The notes under the pieces were generated by a model. The model did not search any database and was not told the origin of the DNA. It was given only the letters and a program-made list of their open reading frames with translations. The position numbers and the translations under genes were made by a program. A stretch of DNA of 64,000 nt from Burkholderiales bacterium UBA2459 (GTDB lineage Bacteria; Pseudomonadota; Gammaproteobacteria; Burkholderiales; Burkholderiaceae_E), in the NCBI GenBank assembly GCA_002342365.1, contig DDPV01000029.1, positions 38,174 to 102,173 of the forward strand. The letters run 5' to 3'. Positions within the stretch are counted from its first letter, which is position 1. Each line of letters begins with the position of its first letter. Positions 35,172-43,368 of the stretch are shown here, piece after piece.

Positions 35172-36069
35172 TGCCGACAGGGATTTTCTCCATCCCTGGT
35201 GGCAGCCGGTTCGCGCCGATCTGCGAAGCCTTCTGGCCCTCACTGAGCCTGGCTTGCAGCTTGCCTGGCTTAACGAGCAGGCCCAGTTGCGTGCCTGCCG
35301 AAACGGTCAAGGTAAGACAATTACCTTTATCGATCAGGCGGCTTGGTCAGGGGCCGGCTATGAATTCTGGATCGATCAGCATGCGCAAGTGCCCACAAGA
35401 ATGAGCGGTCATGGCCGCTGGCATGATGTGTTCAACGCGCTTTGCTGGTTGCGATGGCCCCTGGCCAAGGCGCAACTCAATCGGATGCATGCGCAATCGG
35501 CGCCTGCTCAGCCTGGCACCCGCGGTCCGATGCGGGATAAAGCAACCTTGATCGATGAGCAAGCGCTGATTTGGCTGCCTTCCGATCCCGCGCTTTGCGA
35601 GGCGCTGCGTGCCGGCGACTGGAAGCGTTTGTTTTGGGCCGAACGCTGGCGTTGGGCTCAGGCGCAACATCAAAAGCGGCTCTTGGTGTTCGGGCACGCG
35701 CTTTTTGAGAAGTGTCTTGCGCCCTACAAGGCGCTGACTGCCCATGTGTTGATTCTTTCGGGACTGGAACGCGATAAACCCTTGGCTGCCGATCGGGTCG
35801 ATGCCTTGCTCGCCGAAAGGCTTAGCGACGCGATCCAAGCCGGGTTGCACCACGCCGGGTTACGCCACGACGGGTCACAGCAAGCCGGGTCACAGCAAGC
35901 AGGGTCACAGCAAGCCGGGTTAAAAGTTGGCAGTGAACTTGTGCTTTATCCGCTCCCTGTACTCGGTGTGCCGGGATGGCATGAAGACAATCAGCATCAG
36001 GCCTTTTATGATGACCCCCAGGTGTTTCGGCTGACCAAGGCCAGGGCATCAGGGCCAAGCTCGGCGTAG
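35149..36069 (+). CDS. DUF3025 domain-containing protein with pentapeptide repeat
   Basis: A 306-residue protein matching DUF3025, an uncharacterised proteobacterial family. Typical blocks: GRWHDVFNALCWLRWPLAK near 90-108, and FGHALFEKCLAPYKALTAHVL near 184-204. There is no membrane segment or known catalytic motif. Near 232-256 it carries five 5-residue units (GLHHA, GLRHD, then GSQQA three times), encoded by 15-bp tandem DNA repeats in frame. ATG 35149 lies inside the pyrC end; the longer upstream frame overlaps more of pyrC. Co-transcription with pyrC is likely. Confidence 0.82.
   Translation: MTALYPPDADRDFLHPWWQPVRADLRSLLALTEPGLQLAWLNEQAQLRACRNGQGKTITFIDQAAWSGAGYEFWIDQHAQVPTRMSGHGRWHDVFNALCWLRWPLAKAQLNRMHAQSAPAQPGTRGPMRDKATLIDEQALIWLPSDPALCEALRAGDWKRLFWAERWRWAQAQHQKRLLVFGHALFEKCLAPYKALTAHVLILSGLERDKPLAADRVDALLAERLSDAIQAGLHHAGLRHDGSQQAGSQQAGSQQAGLKVGSELVLYPLPVLGVPGWHEDNQHQAFYDDPQVFRLTKARASGPSSA
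35842..35916 (+). repeat. five 15-bp tandem repeats inside the DUF3025 gene
   Basis: Units start at 35842, 35857, 35872, 35887 and 35902. The last three are nearly identical (GGGTCACAGCAAGCC, with one A for C). The first two are older, diverged copies. Each encodes one five-residue unit, so copy number can vary without a frameshift. Confidence 0.85.
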
Positions 36070-36090
36070 CATGCGATGGCGGGTTACCTG

Positions 36091-36135
36091 AAAGTTTGTC
36101 GTTCGAAAGTTGGTCATTCGAAGGTCAGGCATTCG
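36091..36135. repeat. three 15-bp tandem repeats upstream of the denD-like gene
   Basis: AAAGTTTGTCGTTCG (36091), AAAGTTGGTCATTCG (36106) and AAGGTCAGGCATTCG (36121) lie head to tail in the 146-bp gap before the denD-like start at 36216. No gene is supported in the gap. The repeats are non-coding as I read it. Confidence 0.75.
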
Positions 36136-36215
36136 ATGACTTGTTGTTGACGATCGATCGCAGGCCTGATGGCGATCGCAATTCCGCGCTTTTCTTTCAT
36201 GAAGGAGTCCTTGCG

Positions 36216-37199
36216 ATGCATATGATTGTGACCGGCGGGGCCGGTTTTCTGGGCCAGCAATGTATTGCGCGCTTGCTTCAAGCTGAGAGCTTTGCGCTGG
36301 CGCCTGAAGCAGCCCAGCCAATTCGAGCCTTGACAGCCTTTGATGTGGTCGAGGGTGATTACCAGCACCCGAAACTTCGCTATGTGGTGGGCGATATTGC
36401 CGATCCGCACCAGGTCAGCGCCCTTTTTCGGGATGACACCGCGGCAATCATCCATCTGGCTGCTGTGGTTAGCGGCACGGCCGAAGCCAACTTTGACCTG
36501 GGCATGCGCGTCAACCTCGATGGCATCCGCAACCTGCTGCAGGCGGCAAGGGCGCAGGCGAAACCGATCCGATTGCTTTTTGCAAGCTCAATTGCGGTTT
36601 TTGGGGGGGAGCTGCCTGAGGTGGTACGCGATGAGACCACACCGACGCCCCAGGGTTCGTACGGGATCCAGAAATACATCGGCGAGCAATTGGTGCAGGA
36701 TTACAGCCGCAAGGGTTTTATCGACGGACGCTCGGTACGGATACCGACGGTGGTTGTTCGCCCGGGAAAACCAAACGGCGCCGCTTCGGGTTTTGCCTCC
36801 AACATTATCCGCGAACCCTTGGCCGGTCGTCGCGTTGTCTTGCCGGTTGATCCCGCCACCGCCATGTGGGTGGCATCGCCGCGCGCGGTGGTGACGATGT
36901 TGATGCATGCCTTAAGCCTTGCACCCGAGCTCTGGGGCTGGAATCGGGCGATCAATCTCCCAGGGCTGACGGTTACGATGCATGAGGAAATCGCAGCGCT
37001 TGCCAAAGTCGCTGGTCAGGAGCCTTTGTCGCTGATCGAGCAGCGTCCCGATCCGTCGATTCTCAGGCTTGTCAACACCTGGGCGTCCCGATTCGATACC
37101 GCGCGTGCGCTTGCCATGGGGTTTACCGCCGACGATGATGTTGAGGCGATCGTTCGTGCCTATGTGGAGGATCATCCGGAGGCGATTCACAAACTTTGA
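36216..37199 (+). CDS. denD: NAD-dependent epimerase/dehydratase family, DenD-like (D-erythronate dehydrogenase)
   Basis: A 327-residue extended SDR. The NAD motif is VTGGAGFLGQQ (about 5-15), then IIHLAAVVSG (about 83-92), SSIAVFGG, and the catalytic YGIQK. FASNIIREPLAGR and the SPRAVVTMLMHAL region resemble D-erythronate dehydrogenase DenD, which oxidises D-erythronate for a pathway using a kinase and a decarboxylase or aldolase; those partners are not adjacent. ATG 36216 has AAGGAG at 36202-36207, 8 nt upstream; a longer open frame from 36096 covers the repeat region and is rejected. The symbol is a family assignment, not proof of substrate. Confidence 0.78.
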   Translation: MHMIVTGGAGFLGQQCIARLLQAESFALAPEAAQPIRALTAFDVVEGDYQHPKLRYVVGDIADPHQVSALFRDDTAAIIHLAAVVSGTAEANFDLGMRVNLDGIRNLLQAARAQAKPIRLLFASSIAVFGGELPEVVRDETTPTPQGSYGIQKYIGEQLVQDYSRKGFIDGRSVRIPTVVVRPGKPNGAASGFASNIIREPLAGRRVVLPVDPATAMWVASPRAVVTMLMHALSLAPELWGWNRAINLPGLTVTMHEEIAALAKVAGQEPLSLIEQRPDPSILRLVNTWASRFDTARALAMGFTADDDVEAIVRAYVEDHPEAIHKL

Positions 37200-37228
37200 G
37201 TTGATCCGCAAGATTTGGGCTGCAAGGA

Positions 37229-37275
37229 CTTCGCGCCCTGAAGTGCGCGTCCTGAACCTCGCGTCCTGAACTGCG
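37229..37275. repeat. degenerate 14-15-bp repeats after the denD-like gene
   Basis: Three imperfect copies built on CGCGTCCTGAACT / CGCGCCCTGAAGT follow each other between the denD stop (37199) and rnpB. They are short and diverged. A small hairpin (TCGTC / GACGA around TTCGG) follows near 37289-37303, possibly acting at the end of the denD transcript. Confidence 0.45.
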
Positions 37276-37324
37276 CGCCTTGGACTTGTCGTCTTCGGGA
37301 CGATAAAGGCGTTACACTGATCAA

Positions 37325-37748
37325 GGAAAGTGGGTCGGACGATCGCTGGGGCCGAAAGGCCACCAGAGGAAGGTCCGGACTCCATTGGATAGGGTGCTGG
37401 CTAACGGCCAGGCGCAGCGAGTTGCGGTTGTCTTCGGTCAGCCAAAACCCAAGGCGACGGAAAGTGGCACAGAAAACAAACCGCCCGCTGGGTTTCGGCC
37501 CCGCGGGTAAGGGTGAAAAGGTGGGGTAAGAGCCCACCGCGGCGCTGGCGACAGCGCTGGCAGGCCAAACCCCACCCGGAGCAACACCAAATAGGCATAC
37601 GCGTGCCTGCCTTGCGGCAAGCCCACCGATGATCCGTCGGTGTTTGCGTATGTGGGTAGGTGGCTTGAGCGCGCTTGCAAGGGTGCGCCCAGAGGAATGA
37701 TCGTCAGGCTTTTAGCCCTACAGAATCCGGCCTACAGACCCGCTTTCC
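37325..37748 (+). ncRNA. rnpB: RNase P RNA, bacterial type A
   Basis: The catalytic RNA that trims tRNA 5' leaders. The terminal P1 helix is visible: AAAGTGGGTC (37327-37336) pairs with GACCCGCTTT (37737-37746), with one G-U pair. Conserved cores in order: GAGGAAGGTCCGGACTCC near 37367-37384, ACAGAAAACAAACCGCC near 37468-37484, GGTAAGGGTGAAAAGG and GGGGTAAGAGCCCACCGC near 37506-37540, and AGAGGAATGATCGTC plus ACAGAATCCGG near the 3' end. Length of about 420 nt is normal. A possible -10 (TACACT, 37313-37318) sits just upstream without a clear -35. Exact ends are approximate. Location before mraZ is seen in other betaproteobacteria. Confidence 0.95.
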
Positions 37749-37796
37749 CCCCAACCAAACGCCCCCTGACAACCGACTTATTCGGGGTCATTTGAC

Positions 37797-37825
37797 TTGA
37801 CCCGACCAACCCTTTTCCGTAAAGT
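37797..37825 (+). promoter_or_regulatory. dcw-cluster promoter (Pmra)
   Basis: TTGACC (37797-37802), 17-bp spacer, TAAAGT (37820-37825): a good sigma-70 pair 148 nt upstream of the mraZ start. The -10 overlaps the first MraZ box, which fits autorepression by MraZ. No other strong promoter was noticed in the rest of the cluster. Confidence 0.65.
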
Positions 37826-37860
37826 GGCAAATAGTAGGAAAAAGTGGCAAAAAGTGGTGC
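37821..37860 (+). promoter_or_regulatory. MraZ operator: four 10-bp direct repeats
   Basis: AAAGTGGCAA (37821), ATAGTAGGAA (37831), AAAGTGGCAA (37841) and AAAGTGGTGC (37851) lie head to tail with exact 10-bp period. Repeated GTGG boxes at this spacing upstream of mraZ are the established MraZ binding site in several bacteria. The second box is degenerate (GTAGG). Confidence 0.85.
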
Positions 37861-37972
37861 ACATGACGGTATCCGGTGGCAATCGGTTGCCGCATCCTGC
37901 GCCCGGTGGCGGCAATTGGCTTAACAAAGGCGGGGTAAGCGTGCACACGGGAGGCCGGGTGCGCCGATCAAG

Positions 37973-38401
37973 ATGTTTCAGGGAACGTCCTCATTGCACC
38001 TCGATGCCAAGGGGCGGGTTACCGTGCCGTCAAGGCATCGGGACGTCTTGCTTGCGCAATGTGAAGGTCGGCTCACGCTCACCCGGCACCCCGATGGCTG
38101 CCTTTTGCTGTTTGCACGCGGAACCTGGGAGCTCAAGCGCGAAGAAATCCGTGCCTTCCCGATCGCAGCACGCGATTGGCAGCGGATTTTTCTTGGCAGC
38201 GCCGAGGATGTCGATATGGACGCTTCGGGGCGGATTCTGATTTCGCCTGAATTGCGTCAAGCATCCCGCATTGAGCGACAGCTCGTCTTTATGGGTATGG
38301 GTGCGCACTTCGAACTCTGGGACCCGCCCAGCCTTCACGCCCGGGAGCAGCAGGCTATCGATGCCGGCATGCCCGAGGCCTTGTCGCATTTCACGCTTTA
38401 G
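37973..38401 (+). CDS. mraZ: transcriptional regulator MraZ
   Basis: A 142-residue double-AbrB-fold DNA-binding protein, the first gene of the dcw cluster and known repressor of its own promoter. N-terminal repeat: MFQGTSSLHLDAKGRVTVPSR. Second repeat: VDMDASGRILISPELR near 82-97. Both contain the D-x(K/S)-GR-(V/I) signature. ATG 37973 is the only in-frame start; the GGGAGG at 37949-37954 is 18 nt away, farther than usual, so translation may be modest. Its operator boxes are 113-152 nt upstream. The gene ends 9 nt before rsmH. Confidence 0.95.
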   Translation: MFQGTSSLHLDAKGRVTVPSRHRDVLLAQCEGRLTLTRHPDGCLLLFARGTWELKREEIRAFPIAARDWQRIFLGSAEDVDMDASGRILISPELRQASRIERQLVFMGMGAHFELWDPPSLHAREQQAIDAGMPEALSHFTL

Positions 38402-38410
38402 GCAGGACGC

Positions 38411-39424
38411 TTGCGCCATGCCTATCATCATCCGGTCCTGCTCGAGGCAGCGATCGATGCGCTGCGAATCCAAAGCCAAGGGACTTACCTCGACGCGACT
38501 TTTGGCCGCGGCGGTCATGCCCAGGCGATTTTTTCCAGGCTTGAGCAAGGGGGTCGCTTGATCGCTATCGATCGCGACCCGCAAGCGATAGCCTTTGGCG
38601 CGGATTTGCCGCAGGCCTGGACCTTGCCTGAGCGGGGTGCGCGCTTTGACCTGCTGCATGCGCGCTTTGGTGCGCTTTCGCTCGCCTTGGATCGGATCGG
38701 CGTTGGGCTGCTCGACGGCGCCTTGTTCGACCTTGGCCTTTCTTCGCCTCAGCTTGATCAGGCTGAGCGTGGCTTTAGCTTTCGCAACAGCGGCCCATTG
38801 GATATGCGCATGGATCCGCAAGCAGGGCTTAGCGCGAGGCAATGGTTGTTTCAGGCCAGTGCAGACGACATCGAGTCGGTGCTGCGCGACTTCGGCGAAG
38901 AACGGCAGGCCAGGGCCGTCGCCCAGGCGATCAAGGCGCAGTGTGACGCTGATCCAGGCTCAGCCTTGCAAAGCACCGGTGAGCTCGCCGCGTTGATTCA
39001 GCAGGTCTTGCGGCGCCGAGGCGTGCGTCGCGACGACGGAAAAGACTTGGCCACACGCAGTTTTCAGGCGATTCGCATGCAGGTGAACGAGGAGCCCAAG
39101 GAAATCGATGCTGGCCTGGCACAGGCGCTTGAGCGACTCGCTCCGAAGGCCTGCCTTGCGGTCATCAGCTTTCATTCGGTTGAAGACCGTCGCGTGAAGC
39201 AGTTTTTCGCACGCCATAGCGGCGGCATGGCCGATCGAGACCCGGTGACCGGCGCGGTGCTGAAAGCCTGCTGGCCGCTTGAATCGCCCAAAAGGCAGCG
39301 ACCCGATGCGCAAGAGATTGCGCGCAATCCGAGGGCTCGTTCGGCGATTTTGCGTTTTGCCTACCGGACGTCTCGACCAGGCCTTTCCGGCAAAGCCGAC
39401 CCAACCGCGCAACGGGGCCACTGA
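38411..39424 (+). CDS. rsmH: 16S rRNA m4C1402 N4-methyltransferase, TTG start
   Basis: A 337-residue SAM-dependent enzyme methylating C1402 of 16S rRNA. Seen: HHPVLLEAAIDAL at the N-terminus, SAM loop YLDATFGRGGHAQAI (about 26-40), GALFDLGLSSPQLD, ERGFSFRNSGPLDMRMD and VISFHSVEDRRVKQFF. The start must be TTG 38411: the frame is closed upstream by the mraZ stop codon position (TAG at 38399), and no ATG or GTG precedes the conserved HxPVLL. AGGA at 38404-38407 is only 3 nt away. A rare, weak start here would keep RsmH low. The stop overlaps ftsL. Confidence 0.94.
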   Translation: MRHAYHHPVLLEAAIDALRIQSQGTYLDATFGRGGHAQAIFSRLEQGGRLIAIDRDPQAIAFGADLPQAWTLPERGARFDLLHARFGALSLALDRIGVGLLDGALFDLGLSSPQLDQAERGFSFRNSGPLDMRMDPQAGLSARQWLFQASADDIESVLRDFGEERQARAVAQAIKAQCDADPGSALQSTGELAALIQQVLRRRGVRRDDGKDLATRSFQAIRMQVNEEPKEIDAGLAQALERLAPKACLAVISFHSVEDRRVKQFFARHSGGMADRDPVTGAVLKACWPLESPKRQRPDAQEIARNPRARSAILRFAYRTSRPGLSGKADPTAQRGH

Positions 39425-39810
39425 TGGGCTATCGCATGAACGTACTTCTGGTGCTGGCCTTGTTAGCCTGTTCGCTGGCCTTGGTCGATTCGCAGCACCG
39501 AGCCCGCAAGCTTTTCATGGATCTGGAGCGCGCGCAGACCCGCAGCAAAGAGCTCGACATCCAGTGGAAGCAATTGCAGCTCGATCAGTTGCAACTGGCC
39601 AAGGCTTCGATGATCGATTTGAAAGCCCGGCGCGACCTCGGGATGATGACAGCGTCGGCCGACCGCACGGTTTATCTGACCATGCCGCCTTTGGCCGCAA
39701 GGCGACAGGATGCATCGCTTGCGGCCGCGGCTGGACAAGCCGGTGTTCCGCTGGCGGGCCAGGGTCGCGTGCCCTTGCTGGCACCCGAGGCGGCTGAGAT
39801 CCGACCATGA
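39424..39810 (+). CDS. ftsL: cell division protein FtsL
   Basis: A 128-residue bitopic divisome protein. A short cytosolic N-terminus is followed by one membrane segment (about 5-22, VLLVLALLACSLALV), then a periplasmic helical region with leucine-spaced coiled-coil character (RKLFMDLERAQTRSKELD to about 70). It binds FtsB and FtsQ and regulates septal peptidoglycan synthesis. The C-terminus is a longer Ala/Pro tail than E. coli FtsL. Its ATG shares the A of the rsmH TGA (TGATG), and its stop overlaps another ATG just before ftsI. Sequence conservation is low, so the call rests mainly on position and topology. Confidence 0.9.
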   Translation: MGYRMNVLLVLALLACSLALVDSQHRARKLFMDLERAQTRSKELDIQWKQLQLDQLQLAKASMIDLKARRDLGMMTASADRTVYLTMPPLAARRQDASLAAAAGQAGVPLAGQGRVPLLAPEAAEIRP

Positions 39811-39820
39811 GCCGACGACC

Positions 39821-41734
39821 ATGAGTTTGCACCAGACGCGCGGTTCGCAGGGCAGCGGATCCGAAGCGGTTCGAAAGCGGCGCGCGCGCGCCGTATCGAT
39901 GAACGCGACCCCATTGCTGCAGGTGAAGCTTTCGAATCTGCGTTCACGCATCGCCTTTTTTCTCCTCACGCTGGGATTTCTTGCGCTGATTGCGCGGGCG
40001 GTCTGGTTGCAGGTGATTTCGCAAGACTTCTTGCAGCGCCAAGGTGAGGTGCGCTACCAGAGGACGCTGGAGTTGCCGGCTTCGCGCGGGAAGATCCTCG
40101 ATCGAAACGGCAACACGCTCGCCACCAGTCTGCCCGCCAGCGCGGTGTGGGTGAATCCGCCAGAGTTTCGTGCCAGCGATCAGCAGCTTGCGCAACTGGC
40201 AAAGCTGCTCGGGATGCGCCTTGGCGATATTCAGCAACGGGTTGCTCAGGAGGAGAAGACCTTTGTTTACCTCAAGCGTCAGGTCGATGCCGAGCTCGCG
40301 CGTCAGGTCGAAGCCTTGCAAATCGAAGGCTTGCATTTGCGACGGGAGTACAAGCGTTATTACCCCGAGGGAGATACCGCAGCCCATGTGGTGGGCTTTA
40401 CCAACGTGGAAGACAGTGGCCAGGAGGGTATCGAGCTGTCGCGTGAAAAAAGTCTGGCAGGGGTGTCGGGATCTCGGGTCGTGATCCGTGACCGGCTAGG
40501 ACGCATCATTGAAGATGTGCGCGAAGTCCGCGACCCGCAGCACGGCCGAGACTTCTCCTTGTCGCTGGATAGCAAAATCCAGTTTATTGCGTTTAACGCA
40601 ATCCGTGACGCGGTTGAGTTGCATCGGGCCAAAGCTGCGGCCGCAGTCGTGATTGACGTCTACACCGGTGAGTTGCTTGCCCTGGCCAACTGGCCCAGCT
40701 ACAACCCAAATCAGCGCAGTCATTTGTCGGGTGCCCAGTTAAGAAACCGGGTGATCACCGATACCTTTGAGCCCGGTTCGACGATGAAGCCCTTCACCAC
40801 CGCCTTGGCGCTCAATTCCAACCGGGTGCGGCCCGAGAGCACCTTCAACGTTGCGCCCGGCCGAATGACCATTGGCAACCACACGATCAACGATGCGCAC
40901 CCTTATGGGGTGTTGACGGTTGAGCAAATCCTGCAAAAGTCATCCAACGTGGGCACTGCAAAAATGGCCTTGCAAATGCCTCCTGAGGAGATGTGGCGGC
41001 TTTTCACCCAGGTCGGATTCGGGCAGGCGCCCGATATTGGATTTCCCGGAGCGGTCGCAGGACGCGTGCGGCCACATCGAAGCTGGAAACCGATCGAGCA
41101 AGCAACCATGTCTTACGGACACGGGATATCGGTTTCGCTTTTGCAGCTGGCAAGGGCGTATTCAATTTTTGCCCGCGATGGCGAACTGATTCCGATCACG
41201 ATGCAAAAGCATGCCGAAAGGGTCGAGGGTGAGTCGGTGATCCGCAAGGAGACCGCCAAGGCGGTGCGCCATATGCTTGAGCTGGCAGCAGGTCCAGGTG
41301 GAACCGCGCCGCAGGCGCAAATTCAGGGCTACCGGGTTGCAGGCAAGACCGGCACTGCGCATAAGCTCGAAAACGGCCACTATGCCAGCAAGTATGTGGC
41401 CTCGTTTGTCGGCTTCACGCCGGTGTCGGATCCGCGCATCATCATCGCGGTCATGGTCGATGAACCGTCGGCGGGTAAGTATTACGGCGGTTTGGTGGCT
41501 GCCCCGGTTTTTTCGCGTATTGGCGGTGAAAGTCTGCGGGCGCTGCGCGTGATGCCAGATGCCAACATGCAAGCTTTCATACCCAAGGCCGGTCAGGCCT
41601 ATCAGGAAGCTGCCCAGGAACCGGCACCGCCTGCAGCCGCGTTGCCGCTGGAGTCCGCTGCCAGCGCCGATACAGACGCTGCAAGCAAGGGTCCGCAAAA
41701 ACTGGCGGCTGCCCGCGCCACGGTGACCCGATGA
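39821..41734 (+). CDS. ftsI: peptidoglycan transpeptidase FtsI (PBP3)
   Basis: A 637-residue class B penicillin-binding protein, the septal transpeptidase partner of FtsW. A basic N-terminus and a membrane anchor (about 44-66) precede the pedestal domain with RGKILDRNGNTLA. The transpeptidase motifs are the nucleophile SxxK in EPGSTMKPF (Ser320), SSNVGTAKM (SxN) and AGKTGTAHK (KTG from Lys509). It ends in an Ala/Pro-rich tail of ~65 residues. ATG 39821 is 10 nt after the ftsL stop; the longer frame that overlaps ftsL is rejected. Its TGA overlaps the murE ATG. Confidence 0.96.
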   Translation: MSLHQTRGSQGSGSEAVRKRRARAVSMNATPLLQVKLSNLRSRIAFFLLTLGFLALIARAVWLQVISQDFLQRQGEVRYQRTLELPASRGKILDRNGNTLATSLPASAVWVNPPEFRASDQQLAQLAKLLGMRLGDIQQRVAQEEKTFVYLKRQVDAELARQVEALQIEGLHLRREYKRYYPEGDTAAHVVGFTNVEDSGQEGIELSREKSLAGVSGSRVVIRDRLGRIIEDVREVRDPQHGRDFSLSLDSKIQFIAFNAIRDAVELHRAKAAAAVVIDVYTGELLALANWPSYNPNQRSHLSGAQLRNRVITDTFEPGSTMKPFTTALALNSNRVRPESTFNVAPGRMTIGNHTINDAHPYGVLTVEQILQKSSNVGTAKMALQMPPEEMWRLFTQVGFGQAPDIGFPGAVAGRVRPHRSWKPIEQATMSYGHGISVSLLQLARAYSIFARDGELIPITMQKHAERVEGESVIRKETAKAVRHMLELAAGPGGTAPQAQIQGYRVAGKTGTAHKLENGHYASKYVASFVGFTPVSDPRIIIAVMVDEPSAGKYYGGLVAAPVFSRIGGESLRALRVMPDANMQAFIPKAGQAYQEAAQEPAPPAAALPLESAASADTDAASKGPQKLAAARATVTR

Positions 41735-43368
41735 ACTGCGCTGATTCAATGTTTGAGCATCAGGCTTTGCGCAAGGCCCAGCCTGCCGATCTCACACCGC
41801 CCGCCGATCTGGTATGGCCCGCCCGTCTGGCGCCGGTGCTGCAATGGCTCAGCCAACGCGTTGACACCCGTGCAGCCATGCGCTCAGACAGCCGTATGGT
41901 GCAGCCGGGAGACCTGTTTTTTGCCCTGCCTGGCTTGCAAAGCGCAGCGCAGCGCTATGTGAGCGATGCGCTTGAGCGCGGCGCAGGCGCAGTCTTGTTG
42001 GCCGATGATGCTGCACACAGCCATCGCTCGGTCTTTGCCTGGAGCGGGCTTGCCAACCATGCCGGTGAGCTTGCAGCGGCATTTGCGGCGTACCCGAGCC
42101 GAAAGCTGTCGGTGGTCGCTGTAACCGGTACCAACGGCAAGACCACCGTCTCGCACTGGATGGCCCAGGCCTGGTCGCAAACCGCTGCGGTCATCGGCAC
42201 GCTTGGCGCGGGTCTGATCGATTCGGATCAGCCACTCGAAAGTTTCGGCTTGACAACGCCGGATGCGGTGCGATTGCAGCAAATGTTGCGCGACTTCCTG
42301 GCGCAAGGCACAAGTCTTGTTGCGATGGAAGCCTCCTCGATCGGATTGCATCAGGGACGATTACAAGGGCTCGAGCCGGCTGTTGCGGTTTTTACGAATC
42401 TGAGCCGCGACCACCTGGACTACCACGCCAACATGCAGGCCTACGCAGAGGCTAAAGCACAGCTCTTTGCAATGCTCACGCCTGGCCGCTCTCAGGCTGT
42501 GGTCAACGCCGACGATGCCTGGGCAGGGACCATGATCGGCGCCTGTCCAGCGGGTTGCCCGCTTTGGCTCTTTAGCCTGCAAGAACAGGCCGACGAAGCC
42601 CAAGCACTGGCAGCGCGGCATCGGGCGCATTTGCTCTGGGCGGATTATCGCGCTGACGATCAGGCATCGCAGGTGCAATGGGCCTTGTTTGCTCCGGGCA
42701 ATCCCAAGGCGATTCATCAGGGACACAAGAAGCTTGCCTTGATGGGGCGTTTCAATGCAGCCAACGCGCTTGCCGTCGCGTGCAGCTTGATGGCTCTTGG
42801 CCAAAGCCCGTCGGAGGCGATGCAAGCGCTCGATCGTTTGAAAGCGGTGCCTGGCCGTATGCAATGCCTCGGTCAGTCGCAGACGCCCTTGGTGGTGGTC
42901 GATTATGCGCACACCCCAGACGCCATCGAGCAGGTTCTCGTCGCTTTGCGACCAGTGGCTCAACAGCGACAGGGCCGCTTGCATTGTGTACTCGGTGCCG
43001 GCGGCGATCGCGACCCTGGCAAGCGCGAAGCGATGGGGGCAGCAGCGATGGGTATTGCCGACTCGCTTTGTCTGACCAGCGACAACCCGCGCTATGAGGA
43101 TCCGGAGGCGATTTGCGAGGCCCTCAAAAAAGGTGCAAACGGCGTTGCAGGTCTTGCGCGCGATAGCAAGCGGCTTTTTGTTGAACTTGACCGGGGCCTT
43201 GCAATTGACCGGGTGATTCAGCAGGCGGGCCCTCGGGATGTGATTCTGATCGCGGGCAAAGGGCATGAGCGTTTCCAGGAGATTCAGGGTCAGCGAATAA
43301 GCTTTGATGACGAGAGCCGAGCCCGTGAGGCGCTGCAATTGCACTGGTCGCTTCAGGTGCAAGCATGA
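41731..43368 (+). CDS. murE: UDP-MurNAc-tripeptide synthetase MurE (meso-diaminopimelate adding)
   Basis: A 545-residue cytosolic Mur ligase adding the third stem-peptide residue. The ATP loop is [13 protein letters not shown] (about 130-142); other Mur features are MEASSIGLHQGR and FTNLSRDHLDYH with the metal-binding region; VDYAHTPDAIE and LGAGGDRDPGKR follow. DNPRYEDP matches the DNPR motif that selects meso-diaminopimelate over lysine, as expected in a Gram-negative. The ATG overlaps the ftsI stop by 4 nt and the stop overlaps murF. It is somewhat longer than E. coli MurE because of N-terminal and internal extra residues. Confidence 0.96.
   Translation: MNCADSMFEHQALRKAQPADLTPPADLVWPARLAPVLQWLSQRVDTRAAMRSDSRMVQPGDLFFALPGLQSAAQRYVSDALERGAGAVLLADDAAHSHRSVFAWSGLANHAGELAAAFAAYPSRKLSVVAVTGTNGKTTVSHWMAQAWSQTAAVIGTLGAGLIDSDQPLESFGLTTPDAVRLQQMLRDFLAQGTSLVAMEASSIGLHQGRLQGLEPAVAVFTNLSRDHLDYHANMQAYAEAKAQLFAMLTPGRSQAVVNADDAWAGTMIGACPAGCPLWLFSLQEQADEAQALAARHRAHLLWADYRADDQASQVQWALFAPGNPKAIHQGHKKLALMGRFNAANALAVACSLMALGQSPSEAMQALDRLKAVPGRMQCLGQSQTPLVVVDYAHTPDAIEQVLVALRPVAQQRQGRLHCVLGAGGDRDPGKREAMGAAAMGIADSLCLTSDNPRYEDPEAICEALKKGANGVAGLARDSKRLFVELDRGLAIDRVIQQAGPRDVILIAGKGHERFQEIQGQRISFDDESRAREALQLHWSLQVQA

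Noticed and set aside
37797..38240. Plus-strand open frame overlapping the mraZ promoter and gene start
   Set aside because: It covers the promoter and MraZ boxes in another frame; mraZ starting at 37973 matches the family exactly.
42361..43362. 333-codon minus-strand open frame opposite murE
   Set aside because: Shadow of murE codon usage in a GC-rich gene; no motif and no ribosome-binding site worth noting.
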